Translations under genes and position numbers: made by a program
The notes under the pieces: generated by a model
Database searches by the model: none
Told to the model about the DNA's origin: nothing
Seen by the model: the letters and a program-made list of their open reading frames with translations, nothing else
Assembly (NCBI GenBank): GCA_008690995.1
Contig: VRMN01000001.1
Coordinates: 3,348,001 to 3,412,000 of the forward strand
Direction of reading: 5' to 3'
Origin: Porphyridium purpureum
Taxonomy: Eukaryota; Rhodophyta; Bangiophyceae; Porphyridiales; Porphyridiaceae
DNA length: 64,000 nucleotides
Part shown: positions 57,001 through 64,000 of the stretch, piece after piece
Layout: each line of letters begins with the position of its first letter
Numbering within the stretch: position 1 is the first letter of the stretch

Positions 57001-58691
57001 CCTTGGTTCAAGAGCTGCTGGTAACGCAGGTGATCGAATCCAAGAGTGCCATGGCCTCGAGTGCCGGTCGCGATGCTTTTGTCCGCGAGTTGACCGCGTT
57101 GAGAAGCGTCGGCGCGCTTCCGCTGGAGAAAGCGGTCGAGCGCAGAACGGCGACGCGAACGCCGCACGCACAGTTTGTGAAGCTGAAGGCCGTGTTCGGA
57201 ATCAAAAATGCCGAACTAGGGCCCAGCGCGTGGAAACACAAGTGCCGACTTGTGTGTCAAGGGTGCGTGGTTAGAGACGCAACCGGAACCCTGGTTGTGA
57301 ACCCATTTGATTGGGAGAAGCCGCCTGGTTTAGTAGCCATCAGGGCCGCATTAAGCGCAGCGCTGTTGGAGCACGGAGAACACGCTGACGCTGCGTTCTT
57401 CGACGTGGACAACGCATACGTACACGCGCCCCTCGGGGGTCCTCCGACATTCGTCGAATTAGCCGGTCTTACTCGCTGGTTGAGAGGTTGCATACCGTCC
57501 AGTCTGTCGTCAAAGCTCGAAGCCATGGAGAGGCCCGTCGTCAGGCTGCCCATGGCGCTGTATGGCTTGCCACGCAGCGGAAGCGACTTTGGAGCTCACG
57601 CACGGTCAAGACTTGAAGGTCTGGGTTGGAAAGAATCCGCCTCAGATAAGAACGTATACTGGAGAAAGCGTATGGGTAAGACGGAATGGACAGTCCTATA
57701 CGTTGATGATGGGGCGGTTTTCGGTGACAGTGGGGCAATACGGGAGGCGGTTGCGGAGATGAAAAAGGAGTTCTCCATCACCCGCGCGGTTGAATACATG
57801 CGCGAAGCGACAAAAGAAAACCCTGTGCGGTTCCTGGGCATCGGGTTCTATGTCGACAAAGACATGGAAGGTGCCTGGGTGATGAGTTCACGAGAGTATG
57901 CACGGCATGTGCTAGCAGACGGTCAAGAGAGGCAGGCGCGAAAGACTCCGATGTCTTGTAAGCCTGAGCCCGACAGAGATGGCGAGGTCTGTGACAAGAG
58001 CGTGAGACGCACCTTGGGGCGTATTTTGTGGCTGGTTCGGACAACCAGGCCAGATCTGGCATTCGCAGTTGGTACGGTAGCGCGCTGCACGGATCGCTGG
58101 GGTGAAGAAGCCGAAAAGGGCCTGAACGACATCATGCGGTACCTGCAGGGCAGTGCCGATGCGGTGTTGGTGTTTCGCGTGCCACCTCTTTCGGGTGCCG
58201 GCAGGGCCTTGCCTGTGTCTGTATCTTGTTATACTGACGCAGACTTCAGCGCAGAGAGGTCGACTAGCGGCGTGTGCACTTTTTTTGTTGGTAAGAATAC
58301 GAGACACCTTGTGGACTGGTCAAGTGGGCGGCAACGCCGGACCGCGACCTCAACCGCCGAGGCGGAACTGATCGCTGCACATACAGCAGTGCAGTATCGT
58401 GTCTTTCCGCTGGGCGTGTTTATCGAAGAATGGCACAATGCATGGCCAAAGGTGGCCATGTATGTCGACAATGAGACCGCGCTAAACGCGATCAACAAGG
58501 GATGGAGCGACAAGATGTTGCATCTTCACAAGATGCAGAAAATCAGCCTGAAATGGCTGAACGAAGTGTCCAAGGACGGCCTGGCAGACTTCGTGCACGT
58601 GAACAGCAAAGACAATCTTGCAGACGGTTTGACGAAGAATCTCGCAGTCGACTCGTTCCAAAAGCAACGCCATGGTTGGTGCGTCGTCTGA
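54099..58691 (+). CDS. Copia gag-pol polyprotein with a SANT/Myb-like insert
   Basis: One frame of 1530 codons. Parts in order: gag with coiled and capsid-like regions (about 1-300); a zinc knuckle of CCHC type (CANCKRIGHWKKDC, about 337-350); aspartic protease with DTGA; integrase with a Cys pair (CGICALGK) and a catalytic core around VKSDGGGEFGG; a linker holding a Trp-containing SANT/Myb-like segment (about 866-925, SWSSEQIAAISGGF ... KWSQIIKES ... DVRSKAQALG); reverse transcriptase with YVDDGAVF; and RNase H with CYTDADFSAE and STAEAELIAAH. Gag and pol share one frame, as in copia. It looks whole. Confidence 0.93.
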   Translation: MDDREQEQSRLRAIMAARQQSLEPQPLQQGGGTQGNAQAGPSPTEFDMLMARVRAELSADLRMAQQRIEGLESDLAHERAARSALASAGAGQVVHQRGKLLEPARMPAYDGKRDLVKILTWISAARDRVVEPYKDEVAAVGESWDDAAEKRVVRNLAGFLTDDLQLWWIRLREQPFTVEAFLAALEMRFAPVNPGARTRDELFALEQNGTSVEEYTNTFSSLCLRIEDATESELFDKYKRGLDKDIRVQTELKGTSSLEEVIRVASEIDAIMHPERARTAKKGQTPYGDGPAPMELGSAERGGKSVGAGSDGKRKSGRKKWKARDSGRRDGLKKDQCANCKRIGHWKKDCPELAAQAAELELLTASTRPKVERLVKRKMWVNGHQVDAVFDTGATNTYASLAFCEKIGVAVDRRAAVGGVRLADGTMCRPEGTARLTLRMHGARDAKLSAVVHRARHELIVGLDWLRAQKAHLSVGGMELLSTDAEKINEKPNEPIRATEPVRVLDHDLLHMPAKEDCGICALGKIQRVRAVRRKESDSNAIIGFNEAVSIDLVDPSSVGVDGTRWVLVHKDVGTGWVSVTGLRNKLADTASFAFREIQRGRGWPRLVKSDGGGEFGGVFEDMLRDHLVAHEKGIARRSNTHASQERLHRDMNATVRALLIQSGLPSSWFCFAARYWADARNLVWAGRGGGATAYEKRFNTKWKLQLPAFGRGVVVYDEASDKNEPKGSVAIVVGFRIPESAVIKQRLNCLVIPVSDMRPAAARWVQEWKLLKEKYPVVRKQLRPVEEEFARPPDPKPVADDEGQQYPGSGRNDKSDETGETSETETPADSREKSNEIETGFKECVRASGTEAPPTGPLATVDGRSRKGSWSSEQIAAISGGFTRLGPKWSQIIKESKAALAGKTAKDVRSKAQALGLLGSQAQGLGEHRRGRSGALRRARVKFVEVAEKGVSARAEKVSVPLAGATALVQELLVTQVIESKSAMASSAGRDAFVRELTALRSVGALPLEKAVERRTATRTPHAQFVKLKAVFGIKNAELGPSAWKHKCRLVCQGCVVRDATGTLVVNPFDWEKPPGLVAIRAALSAALLEHGEHADAAFFDVDNAYVHAPLGGPPTFVELAGLTRWLRGCIPSSLSSKLEAMERPVVRLPMALYGLPRSGSDFGAHARSRLEGLGWKESASDKNVYWRKRMGKTEWTVLYVDDGAVFGDSGAIREAVAEMKKEFSITRAVEYMREATKENPVRFLGIGFYVDKDMEGAWVMSSREYARHVLADGQERQARKTPMSCKPEPDRDGEVCDKSVRRTLGRILWLVRTTRPDLAFAVGTVARCTDRWGEEAEKGLNDIMRYLQGSADAVLVFRVPPLSGAGRALPVSVSCYTDADFSAERSTSGVCTFFVGKNTRHLVDWSSGRQRRTATSTAEAELIAAHTAVQYRVFPLGVFIEEWHNAWPKVAMYVDNETALNAINKGWSDKMLHLHKMQKISLKWLNEVSKDGLADFVHVNSKDNLADGLTKNLAVDSFQKQRHGWCVV

Positions 58692-58737
58692 ACCTCGAGA
58701 CAGATTGGAGTCCGGCGATTTGCGCGTGAGGAGGCGC

Positions 58738-59051
58738 GTGGGAACGATGAGGTCCCGCTGAACCGCGGACTCCCGTGTTCACTTGGCCGGCGGTGCGGCA
58801 TAAGTACGTTCTGTGGAGCGGCCGGGTCCCGGCCGGATAACTAGCGAAGGTAAGAGACTCTTTAGCGTGGTGAGGTAAAGGTTCGTCGTTTATTCGGAGC
58901 GATAGGGAGCCGGCGCAGAATCGTCTGCGCGCCTCGAAGAGTCCGCCATATTAGTGGCCCACGTGTAGCACGTTTCGCCGTGCGCACCCGCACCCCTTTC
59001 GGGCGTAGCATCGATCTTTCTCGGCCGATCCCTTGGAGCACCTCTCCAAGG
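58738..59051 (+). repeat. Right LTR of the copia element
   Basis: 314 bases, matching the left LTR with about one difference by eye. It ends 130 bases before the cyclin C start, so LTR promoter or terminator activity could affect that gene. Confidence 0.9.
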
Positions 59052-59056
59052 CGTTC
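59052..59056. repeat. Target-site duplication, right copy (CGTTC)
   Basis: Matches 53484-53488 exactly. Confidence 0.85.
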
Positions 59057-59059
59057 ACC

Positions 59060-59093
59060 GTACCTCTAGATAGGGTACAGTACAAAGTACAGT
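59060..59093. promoter_or_regulatory. GTAC cluster on the cyclin C side of the insertion
   Basis: GTAC cores at 59060, 59075, 59080 and 59087; the second and fourth are full GTACAGT. They lie 90-120 bases upstream of the cyclin C ATG and begin three bases after the retrotransposon target duplication. Confidence 0.45.
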
Positions 59094-59181
59094 GGCCGTC
59101 GATGCGAGTGGCGCGAGGCGGGATGTGAAAGGGTGGCATGCCGCGCGACTGGCAGACGGTTTTGCGCGTGCGCGCGCAACG

Positions 59182-61446
59182 ATGAGCGGGAATTTCTGGA
59201 CGAGTAGACAGTGGAAGGCGATCTGGGAGGAGCCTGCGTCTTCGCGAGACGCGGCATTGTCGCCGCGCCTCTTCTGCACGGCGTTTGACGAGCAGGTGCT
59301 GGGCGCCGACCTGGTGTGCGATGTCCACCACGTCGCCGTCGAGCTGCTGTATCGCATGCACGACGCGCTGCGTCTGCACTATGACACGCGCTGCACCGCG
59401 TGCGTCCTGCTGAAGAGGTTCTATGCCGTAAGGAGCATATGCAGCCCGTCGCCAGATCTCAGGAGTGTCATCGCGGCAAGCTTGTTTCTGGCGTCCAAGG
59501 TGGAGGAGCTGCCGCTCGCGTCAAAGCAGTTGCTTGTGGTCGCAAATCATGTGCTAGCGGCCAGCGAATCCTTCGCAGATCCCGAAAAGGATAACACCAC
59601 ATTCCGTCACCAGGACGCTCCTGGCGCTCGTGCAGCGGTCACGCCAGAAATGCTGTACTCCGCAGAGCGGGAAGTGCTTCGCGCGCTTGACTATAGCTTG
59701 ATCGTCTTCCACCCGTTGGAAGACCTTCATCGCCTTTGTCATGCAGCGTCCTTCTCCAATGCACAGTCGCATTGTTGCTTTACGGTGCTGAACGACTCTT
59801 ATCTCACTCATTTGCCTTTACAAGTGTCGCCTCACATGCTCGCTCGCGCTGTGATTGTGTTCGCTGTGCTCTATTACCCAGATGTCTTTGTGTCCGGAAG
59901 CTGGGGTTCGCTACAGCAACGGCGTCAGCAATTGGATGTGATGCACCGGCTCTCACGCGGTATCGAACAGGGTGTCATGAAACTTTGTGTGGAACAGCTA
60001 TGCAGAATACGCGCCGCGCGCCCGGCGGAACGGCGCGGCCTGGAATCCTTGTTGGCCTTGGCGAAGAAGCTCGCTGCAGCCAATGCTGCGTATTCTGTGA
60101 AACGACACGACGACCGACTCGATGAAGATGGTCATCCCACTGCTTGTCAAACCGGGCCTTCGCTCGTGCACAACGCGGATGAAAAGGCTCGGGTTGTGCT
60201 TGTACCAGGGTCTCAGCTTTTCTCTCAAGTACCGCTAGATATAGTCCTGGATCCATTCGATCAGTTAGAGCAGAGTCAGGCGCGATTCGAAGTTCACGCG
60301 TCCCCTCGGTCAGGTCACGTACAAAGTAACAGCGAACGCGGGCGGGAGCCAGAAGCGGGTGCGGCGCACGAGGCATGCCGTGTCGAGCATCAAGACTGTA
60401 GTGCCGATGAAATCGCGCCATCCGATGAACAAAGACACAAGGACAATGGCGCGGTCAATGCCGTTACTTTACTCCGCTCTGCGGACCACGAACACACAAT
60501 TCTCCCACAGGAGGCGCATGGAATTGAACTGCCCCAGAAGCCGAGCAGAATTGAAATAGGAGGTCAAGCGCAAGGACATGAAGCTCCTGTTGAGCAGGTC
60601 ATGGCATCTGGCAGCGCGGCTGACCTGGTCAAAAGTCGTGGGCGGGGACGAGCTTCCCGCGAGAGCGCTGCGAAAATTCTGGATTCAGGCGAGGAGGCGA
60701 CGACGTTGCGTGCGTCCAAGAAGCGCGAAGTGGTGGGGGTAGCGACCACAAAGGCGGATGATATGAGCGCTGGTGGCCGTGTCAAGAAGCGCGGTCGCCC
60801 GGCAAAACTCAAAGACGAAGGGGAGCGCGGTCCGGGTTCCGGTACTGCCGCCAGTCCGAAATCATCGCACTTTGCCGATCGCAAAGCATCATCGAGTGAC
60901 GCCAAGGAGCCTAGACCGGTCAGCAGGAAGAAAATGAAGCGGCTCCCACCAAGTGCTACACAACCCAGCTCCTTGAACAACTCCGCCTTGAAGCAGGAAG
61001 TAGGGATGGATACTGGCCAGCCTGCAGGAGAGCGCATACTCATGGAGGCAGAAGATCGCGCGCACGCGCGAGATACCTCACACGCCGCGAATAGGGCTTT
61101 GGCGTCGGCATGCTCGGGCTCTGATGAGAGCGAGAGTGCCGCGGATGCTCCACGCACGGCATCGCTTCAAGTGAGTAGCGTCCCAATTAGCTCCCCGGAC
61201 AAGATATCAGGGCGACACATTCAAACGAATGGCACGGTAGGGGCCCATGAAGACCCGTTACTGGTCTCTCAACTTCTCGATTCTGCAGAGAAACGCGCGC
61301 TGATTAGTTCAATGGATGCAGGCCCTTCTGCAATCAGCAACGATGTTCACGCAGCCGCTGTCGGAGAGCGGGGCAGGAGCTGGGGACGGGGTCGAGGCCG
61401 GGATCGAGGCCACGGTCGAGGCCGTCGGAAGGCAGGCGCGTCTTGA
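59182..61446 (+). CDS. CCNC: Cyclin C with long basic C-terminal extension
   Basis: Cyclin partner of CDK8 in the Mediator kinase module, regulating RNA polymerase II transcription. The protein has 754 residues. The N-terminus MSGNFWTSRQWKAIWE matches the cyclin C start (NFWxSxxYxxW). Cyclin boxes lie at about 35-270: LLKRFYAVRSI, IAASLFLASKVEELPL, LRALDYSLIVFHPLEDL, VLNDSYLTHLPLQVSPHMLARA. Cyclin C is normally about 280 residues; here about 450 further residues follow, disordered and charged, with an AT-hook-like KKRGRPAKLK (60784-60813) and an RGRG-rich end (RGRGRDRGHGRGRRK). Such a DNA- or RNA-binding tail is not known to me in cyclin C. ATG 59182 is the first in frame; a copia right LTR ends 130 bases upstream. 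Confidence 0.85.
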   Translation: MSGNFWTSRQWKAIWEEPASSRDAALSPRLFCTAFDEQVLGADLVCDVHHVAVELLYRMHDALRLHYDTRCTACVLLKRFYAVRSICSPSPDLRSVIAASLFLASKVEELPLASKQLLVVANHVLAASESFADPEKDNTTFRHQDAPGARAAVTPEMLYSAEREVLRALDYSLIVFHPLEDLHRLCHAASFSNAQSHCCFTVLNDSYLTHLPLQVSPHMLARAVIVFAVLYYPDVFVSGSWGSLQQRRQQLDVMHRLSRGIEQGVMKLCVEQLCRIRAARPAERRGLESLLALAKKLAAANAAYSVKRHDDRLDEDGHPTACQTGPSLVHNADEKARVVLVPGSQLFSQVPLDIVLDPFDQLEQSQARFEVHASPRSGHVQSNSERGREPEAGAAHEACRVEHQDCSADEIAPSDEQRHKDNGAVNAVTLLRSADHEHTILPQEAHGIELPQKPSRIEIGGQAQGHEAPVEQVMASGSAADLVKSRGRGRASRESAAKILDSGEEATTLRASKKREVVGVATTKADDMSAGGRVKKRGRPAKLKDEGERGPGSGTAASPKSSHFADRKASSSDAKEPRPVSRKKMKRLPPSATQPSSLNNSALKQEVGMDTGQPAGERILMEAEDRAHARDTSHAANRALASACSGSDESESAADAPRTASLQVSSVPISSPDKISGRHIQTNGTVGAHEDPLLVSQLLDSAEKRALISSMDAGPSAISNDVHAAAVGERGRSWGRGRGRDRGHGRGRRKAGAS

Positions 61447-62997
61447 TATTCTGATTGCAGCTACTTCTGCAACCTCGTACGCTAAGTCCACAAGACGACA
61501 TGGGCCTTGTCACGCGTGCCAGTTTGCTTCGCGGTCAAAGCTCGTGCGCAGCCGCATCGTCGCGTGATGCAGAGTGCTGACATGGACGCTGTCTGCCGAA
61601 CAAATTTCGTCGATGGCACATGCCACACGTGTTTGATCATGTGCTGCGATGTTCTGGAAAAGAAGCACGTGAAGCGCAAAATGGAGCACCAGGCGTGCAG
61701 GCCCAAGCTCACGTACTTCAAGATGCGCTGAAACGCGACGTCACAATTGGCTCAAACTGTTAGACAGTGGGTGAGCACGATGTCACGGTCTGCAAGCGCG
61801 CATTTGAGGAGCAGGTATCCGTATGTATCATACTTTCCTTGTGGCACACGGCGGCGACAGATCGTTCTGTGCGTGGCGTTAGCCATCCGGTTACGCCCGC
61901 GACAGATCTATCTCGTGTCCATTATTAAGCCAAAGCGGCCGCTCTTGGCCCTTGAGCAACGATCTGGACGGCATCAGGCGACGAGCAAGACCTCTTCGCA
62001 AAGCTGCGCCGATAAAGCGGAATTTTCAGCGTTTAACGAAGCGAATGCTATGGATGGCGGAGGCTTTTGCCTCATCCGCAATCGTGACATTTTGGCGACC
62101 ATCGGAGAGCATGTTTAACAAATGGCGAGAAAGATGGGATCATAGCAGCACTTCGACGGAATCCGGCCGATGCGCGGATAGCACAGGCACAAGATACATG
62201 CGCAGTGTTTACTTAGATAGAAGCAGGAACCGTCAAAGAAGAAGACGGAGAATGCTTTTGTCATGTTGTTCCATGCCGGGGTGGGGGTTTGATTTCCGTG
62301 AAGTAGAAGATCTACCTTCGTCAGTCAATTTCTTAGGTTCTTCGCTTTTGAAAGCCTACTTGGGTCGTGGGTCTAAACTTGTGTCCACACGATCATGCGG
62401 AGCCAGGCTTTCATGCGACATGATCTGCTATTGATTTCATGCGTTTCGATAGAGTGATCGGCTACAGGACTTGCGTTGGCAGAATGGCAAGGGGCGTCGT
62501 TGCACCGGACGCCCACTTTTTGGATGGCGTGTAATTACTGGAGGTAGACGAATCTTTTCGAAAGTACACGCTTTGAAAATAAGTTGGGGTTGATCGTTTC
62601 CACCACAGTCTTCCCTCATTCTGGAGTGGCGGAAGGGAGCGGTTCTGCAACGCTTCCGTACGTTTCAAAAGATACACGAGCTGCAACACTGCGGAATTGT
62701 AATGCAATATAATCGTGAGTTCTTTACAAACCAGAGCAAAGCGGAAACAGCGCCCGGTCAGCCATCCAAGTAAGTGAAGAAGGTTCATAGTTTAACGTCT
62801 GATCACAAAGAGAGGACACGCGTTCCGGACACCGAGCTTTCGAAAAATATGCAGCTCGGAATGAAATCCAATGTCGCCTGCACGCAATATCTTCAAAGTG
62901 CGCAGTCATTCTTCCGTGAATGTGGTGGAACGCAGAGCTAAGACCCCTTCAGAGCTATGCCACAAGCCAAGTCATGCGCTATCGCGCATTTCTAGTC
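61447..62997. other. Long intergenic region (1.55 kb), no gene seen
   Basis: Lies between the cyclin C stop and the UMP-CMP kinase stop, a convergent arrangement that needs little space. It looks more A/T-rich than the flanks. Open frames of 60-160 codons (for example 61952-62434 plus, 62462-62788 minus) overlap and show no domain. No tRNA, repeat or mobile-element trace could be supported. Confidence 0.45.
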
Positions 62998-64000
62998 TCA
63001 TGCAGGCATAGGCGTCGGTGATTGTGCAGAATCTTCCGGTAATTCTGGAGCTGCCTGCAACTGGTCACTACGCGGAGACAAAACGTCCGAGTCCGACGCC
63101 GGCGGTGGCGGTGGTGGCGGGGCGAGCGCTGGCTCTGGCTTTGGTTTTGGTTCTGGTTCTGGGTCAAGAGCTTGATCGTCGGCAGGCTCTGCGCTCAGCT
63201 CCGCAGGTGCTTCCAAGGAAGTCTCCGCAGGAGCCACCACAGGAGCGACATAGGGAGCAGCCGGCTCCGGTGCTACGGCAGCCTCAACCGGGAGGGTCTC
63301 AGAGCCTACTGGAACGGCCGCTGACGCAGGCATTTCCTGTCCTTCAGCAGACGGCTGCTCGGCCACTACGTTGGGCGCTAACGCGGTTGAGAACACGTGC
63401 CTCGTTAGCGCCGGTCCTGCCTCCCCTTCGCTCTTGTTGCTAGGCATCTTCGCCACTTCGGCAAGTTGGGCTTGCGGCTTTGGCTTGCTCCCCGCTCGCG
63501 CCGGCGGAGCTGCGGGCGCAGTGAGCGAGGCCGCCTTCTCGTTGCCCACTTGCATGGCCTCGGTAAAGATAGCATTAATGGTCCTGTAGACTTCATCAAC
63601 GGGCTTGGTGGCGTTGATGCGACGCACGCTGCCCTTTGCTTCGTAGTAGTCAATCACCGGCATGCTCTGCTCCACGAATGTCTTGAATCGTTTCTTGATC
63701 GACTTGATGTTATCGTCCGAGCGCCCAGAAGTCTTTCCGCGTTCCAGCAATCGCTCTTCCATCACCTTTTCTGGGCAGTCAAAGAACAGCGTGAACTCAG
63801 CTTTCGCCACCATCTTCTCAAACATACCAGCTTGGTCAACTTTGCGCGGGAATCCGTCCACCAGCACGCCCGGCGCCCCGGCGTCAGTAGCTTTTACAAT
63901 CGCCTTCTTCAGAAGGCCAATCGTGATATGACCAGGGACAATCTGGCCATTTTTGATCATGTCGCCGATCATTTTACCTTGCGTGCTCTTGCTCTGAACC
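62998..64000 (-). CDS. UMP-CMP kinase-like protein with long Pro/Ala/Glu tail (5' end beyond window)
   Basis: Nucleoside monophosphate kinase phosphorylating pyrimidine nucleotides with ATP. The frame runs to the window edge, so the P-loop end is missing. Visible parts: KSTQGKMIGDMIKNGQIVP and ITIGLLKKAI (NMP-binding region), VLVDGFPRKVDQA with the FPR motif, LFFDCPEKVMEERLLERG, and the short lid GKTSGRSDDN, where GRSDDN favours UMP-CMP kinase over adenylate kinase. The kinase ends at about EVYRTINAIFTEAM. About 185 residues follow with Pro, Ala, Glu and Lys, including EPEPKPKPEP and a run of seven prolines. This tail is not usual for the family and has no visible domain. Confidence 0.85.
   Translation of the reverse strand, partial: VQSKSTQGKMIGDMIKNGQIVPGHITIGLLKKAIVKATDAGAPGVLVDGFPRKVDQAGMFEKMVAKAEFTLFFDCPEKVMEERLLERGKTSGRSDDNIKSIKKRFKTFVEQSMPVIDYYEAKGSVRRINATKPVDEVYRTINAIFTEAMQVGNEKAASLTAPAAPPARAGSKPKPQAQLAEVAKMPSNKSEGEAGPALTRHVFSTALAPNVVAEQPSAEGQEMPASAAVPVGSETLPVEAAVAPEPAAPYVAPVVAPAETSLEAPAELSAEPADDQALDPEPEPKPKPEPALAPPPPPPPASDSDVLSPRSDQLQAAPELPEDSAQSPTPMPA

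Larger units (their letters stand above)
53489..59051 (+). mobile_element. Ty1/copia LTR retrotransposon, young, looks whole
   Basis: Element of about 5.56 kb with two 314-base LTRs, a primer site, one long gag-pol frame and a 5-base target duplication. Domain order (gag, protease, integrase, reverse transcriptase, RNase H) is that of Ty1/copia. By eye the two LTRs differ at about one position, so the insertion is recent. No internal break was noticed. It sits between the OPR gene and cyclin C, in their shared upstream space. Confidence 0.95.

Noticed and set aside
61507-61731. 74-codon plus-strand frame with several cysteines downstream of cyclin C
   Set aside because: Cys spacing (CRTNF, CHTC, CC) does not match a known zinc motif, and there is no supporting context.
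1-64000. CRISPR arrays, rRNA genes or tRNA genes
   Set aside because: No regularly spaced direct repeats, no rRNA-like blocks and no intergenic sequence with both tRNA internal promoter boxes were found by reading.

Overview
The window looks like nuclear DNA of a photosynthetic eukaryote with a plastid of red-algal type, most likely a compact, intron-poor unicellular rhodophyte such as Porphyridium. The species is an inference. The grounds are: eukaryotic genes (PRP16 spliceosomal helicase, ribosomal protein eS24, HYPK, Misato, cyclin C) beside plastid-pathway genes (DXR, THF1, SppA); N-termini of the plastid proteins that carry Phe within the first few residues (MAAF, MAFV, MFVP, MTSASF), as red-algal transit peptides do; long uninterrupted frames; and a Ty1/copia element. 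Only one gene, the organellar initiation factor IF-3, shows clear introns.

Layout. 1-5477 (-): multidomain acetyl-CoA carboxylase, cut by the window start. 6565-8637 (+): bromodomain/Tudor-like protein. 8869-17555 (-): a tight run of five genes read leftward (Nudix-like, SAM methyltransferase, PRP16, amine oxidase, DXR). 17673-19532 (+): DUF2009 protein. 19856-25156 (-): membrane-anchored GET3 ATPase and a large C2H2 zinc-finger protein. 25157-27315: 2.1 kb non-coding, with a hairpin and TATA box before a type I membrane protein (27316-28809, +). 29173-35023: HYPK (+), ARM-repeat protein (-), AlkB-like dioxygenase (+), an orphan (+). 35466-42731 (-): SppA, Misato, eS24, IF-3 (three exons), Nudix hydrolase. 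43411-47678: mitochondrial carrier (+), THF1 (-), DUF547 protein (+). 48042-53231 (-): MFS transporter and a large OPR-like repeat protein. 53489-59051 (+): a young, whole-looking copia retrotransposon. 59182-61446 (+): cyclin C with a long basic tail. 61447-62997: no gene seen. 62998-64000 (-): UMP-CMP kinase, cut by the window end.

Functional themes. Several genes serve plastid biogenesis: DXR (isoprenoid precursors), THF1 (thylakoid/PSII), SppA (thylakoid protease) and possibly the anchored GET3 and the OPR protein. Others serve gene expression: PRP16, cyclin C of the Mediator kinase module, the bromodomain protein, IF-3 and eS24.

Most notable observations: (1) a recurrent GTACA(G/C)T element, often in clusters of two to four, in at least ten intergenic regions; (2) a copia element inserted between two such clusters, in what was probably a shared OPR/cyclin C promoter; (3) a SANT/Myb-like domain inside the copia polyprotein and a primer site matching half of initiator tRNA-Met; (4) host proteins of unusual architecture (cyclin C with AT-hook tail, transmembrane GET3 keeping CxxC, UMP-CMP kinase with a long Pro/Ala/Glu tail). 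All similarities were judged by eye; no database search was run.
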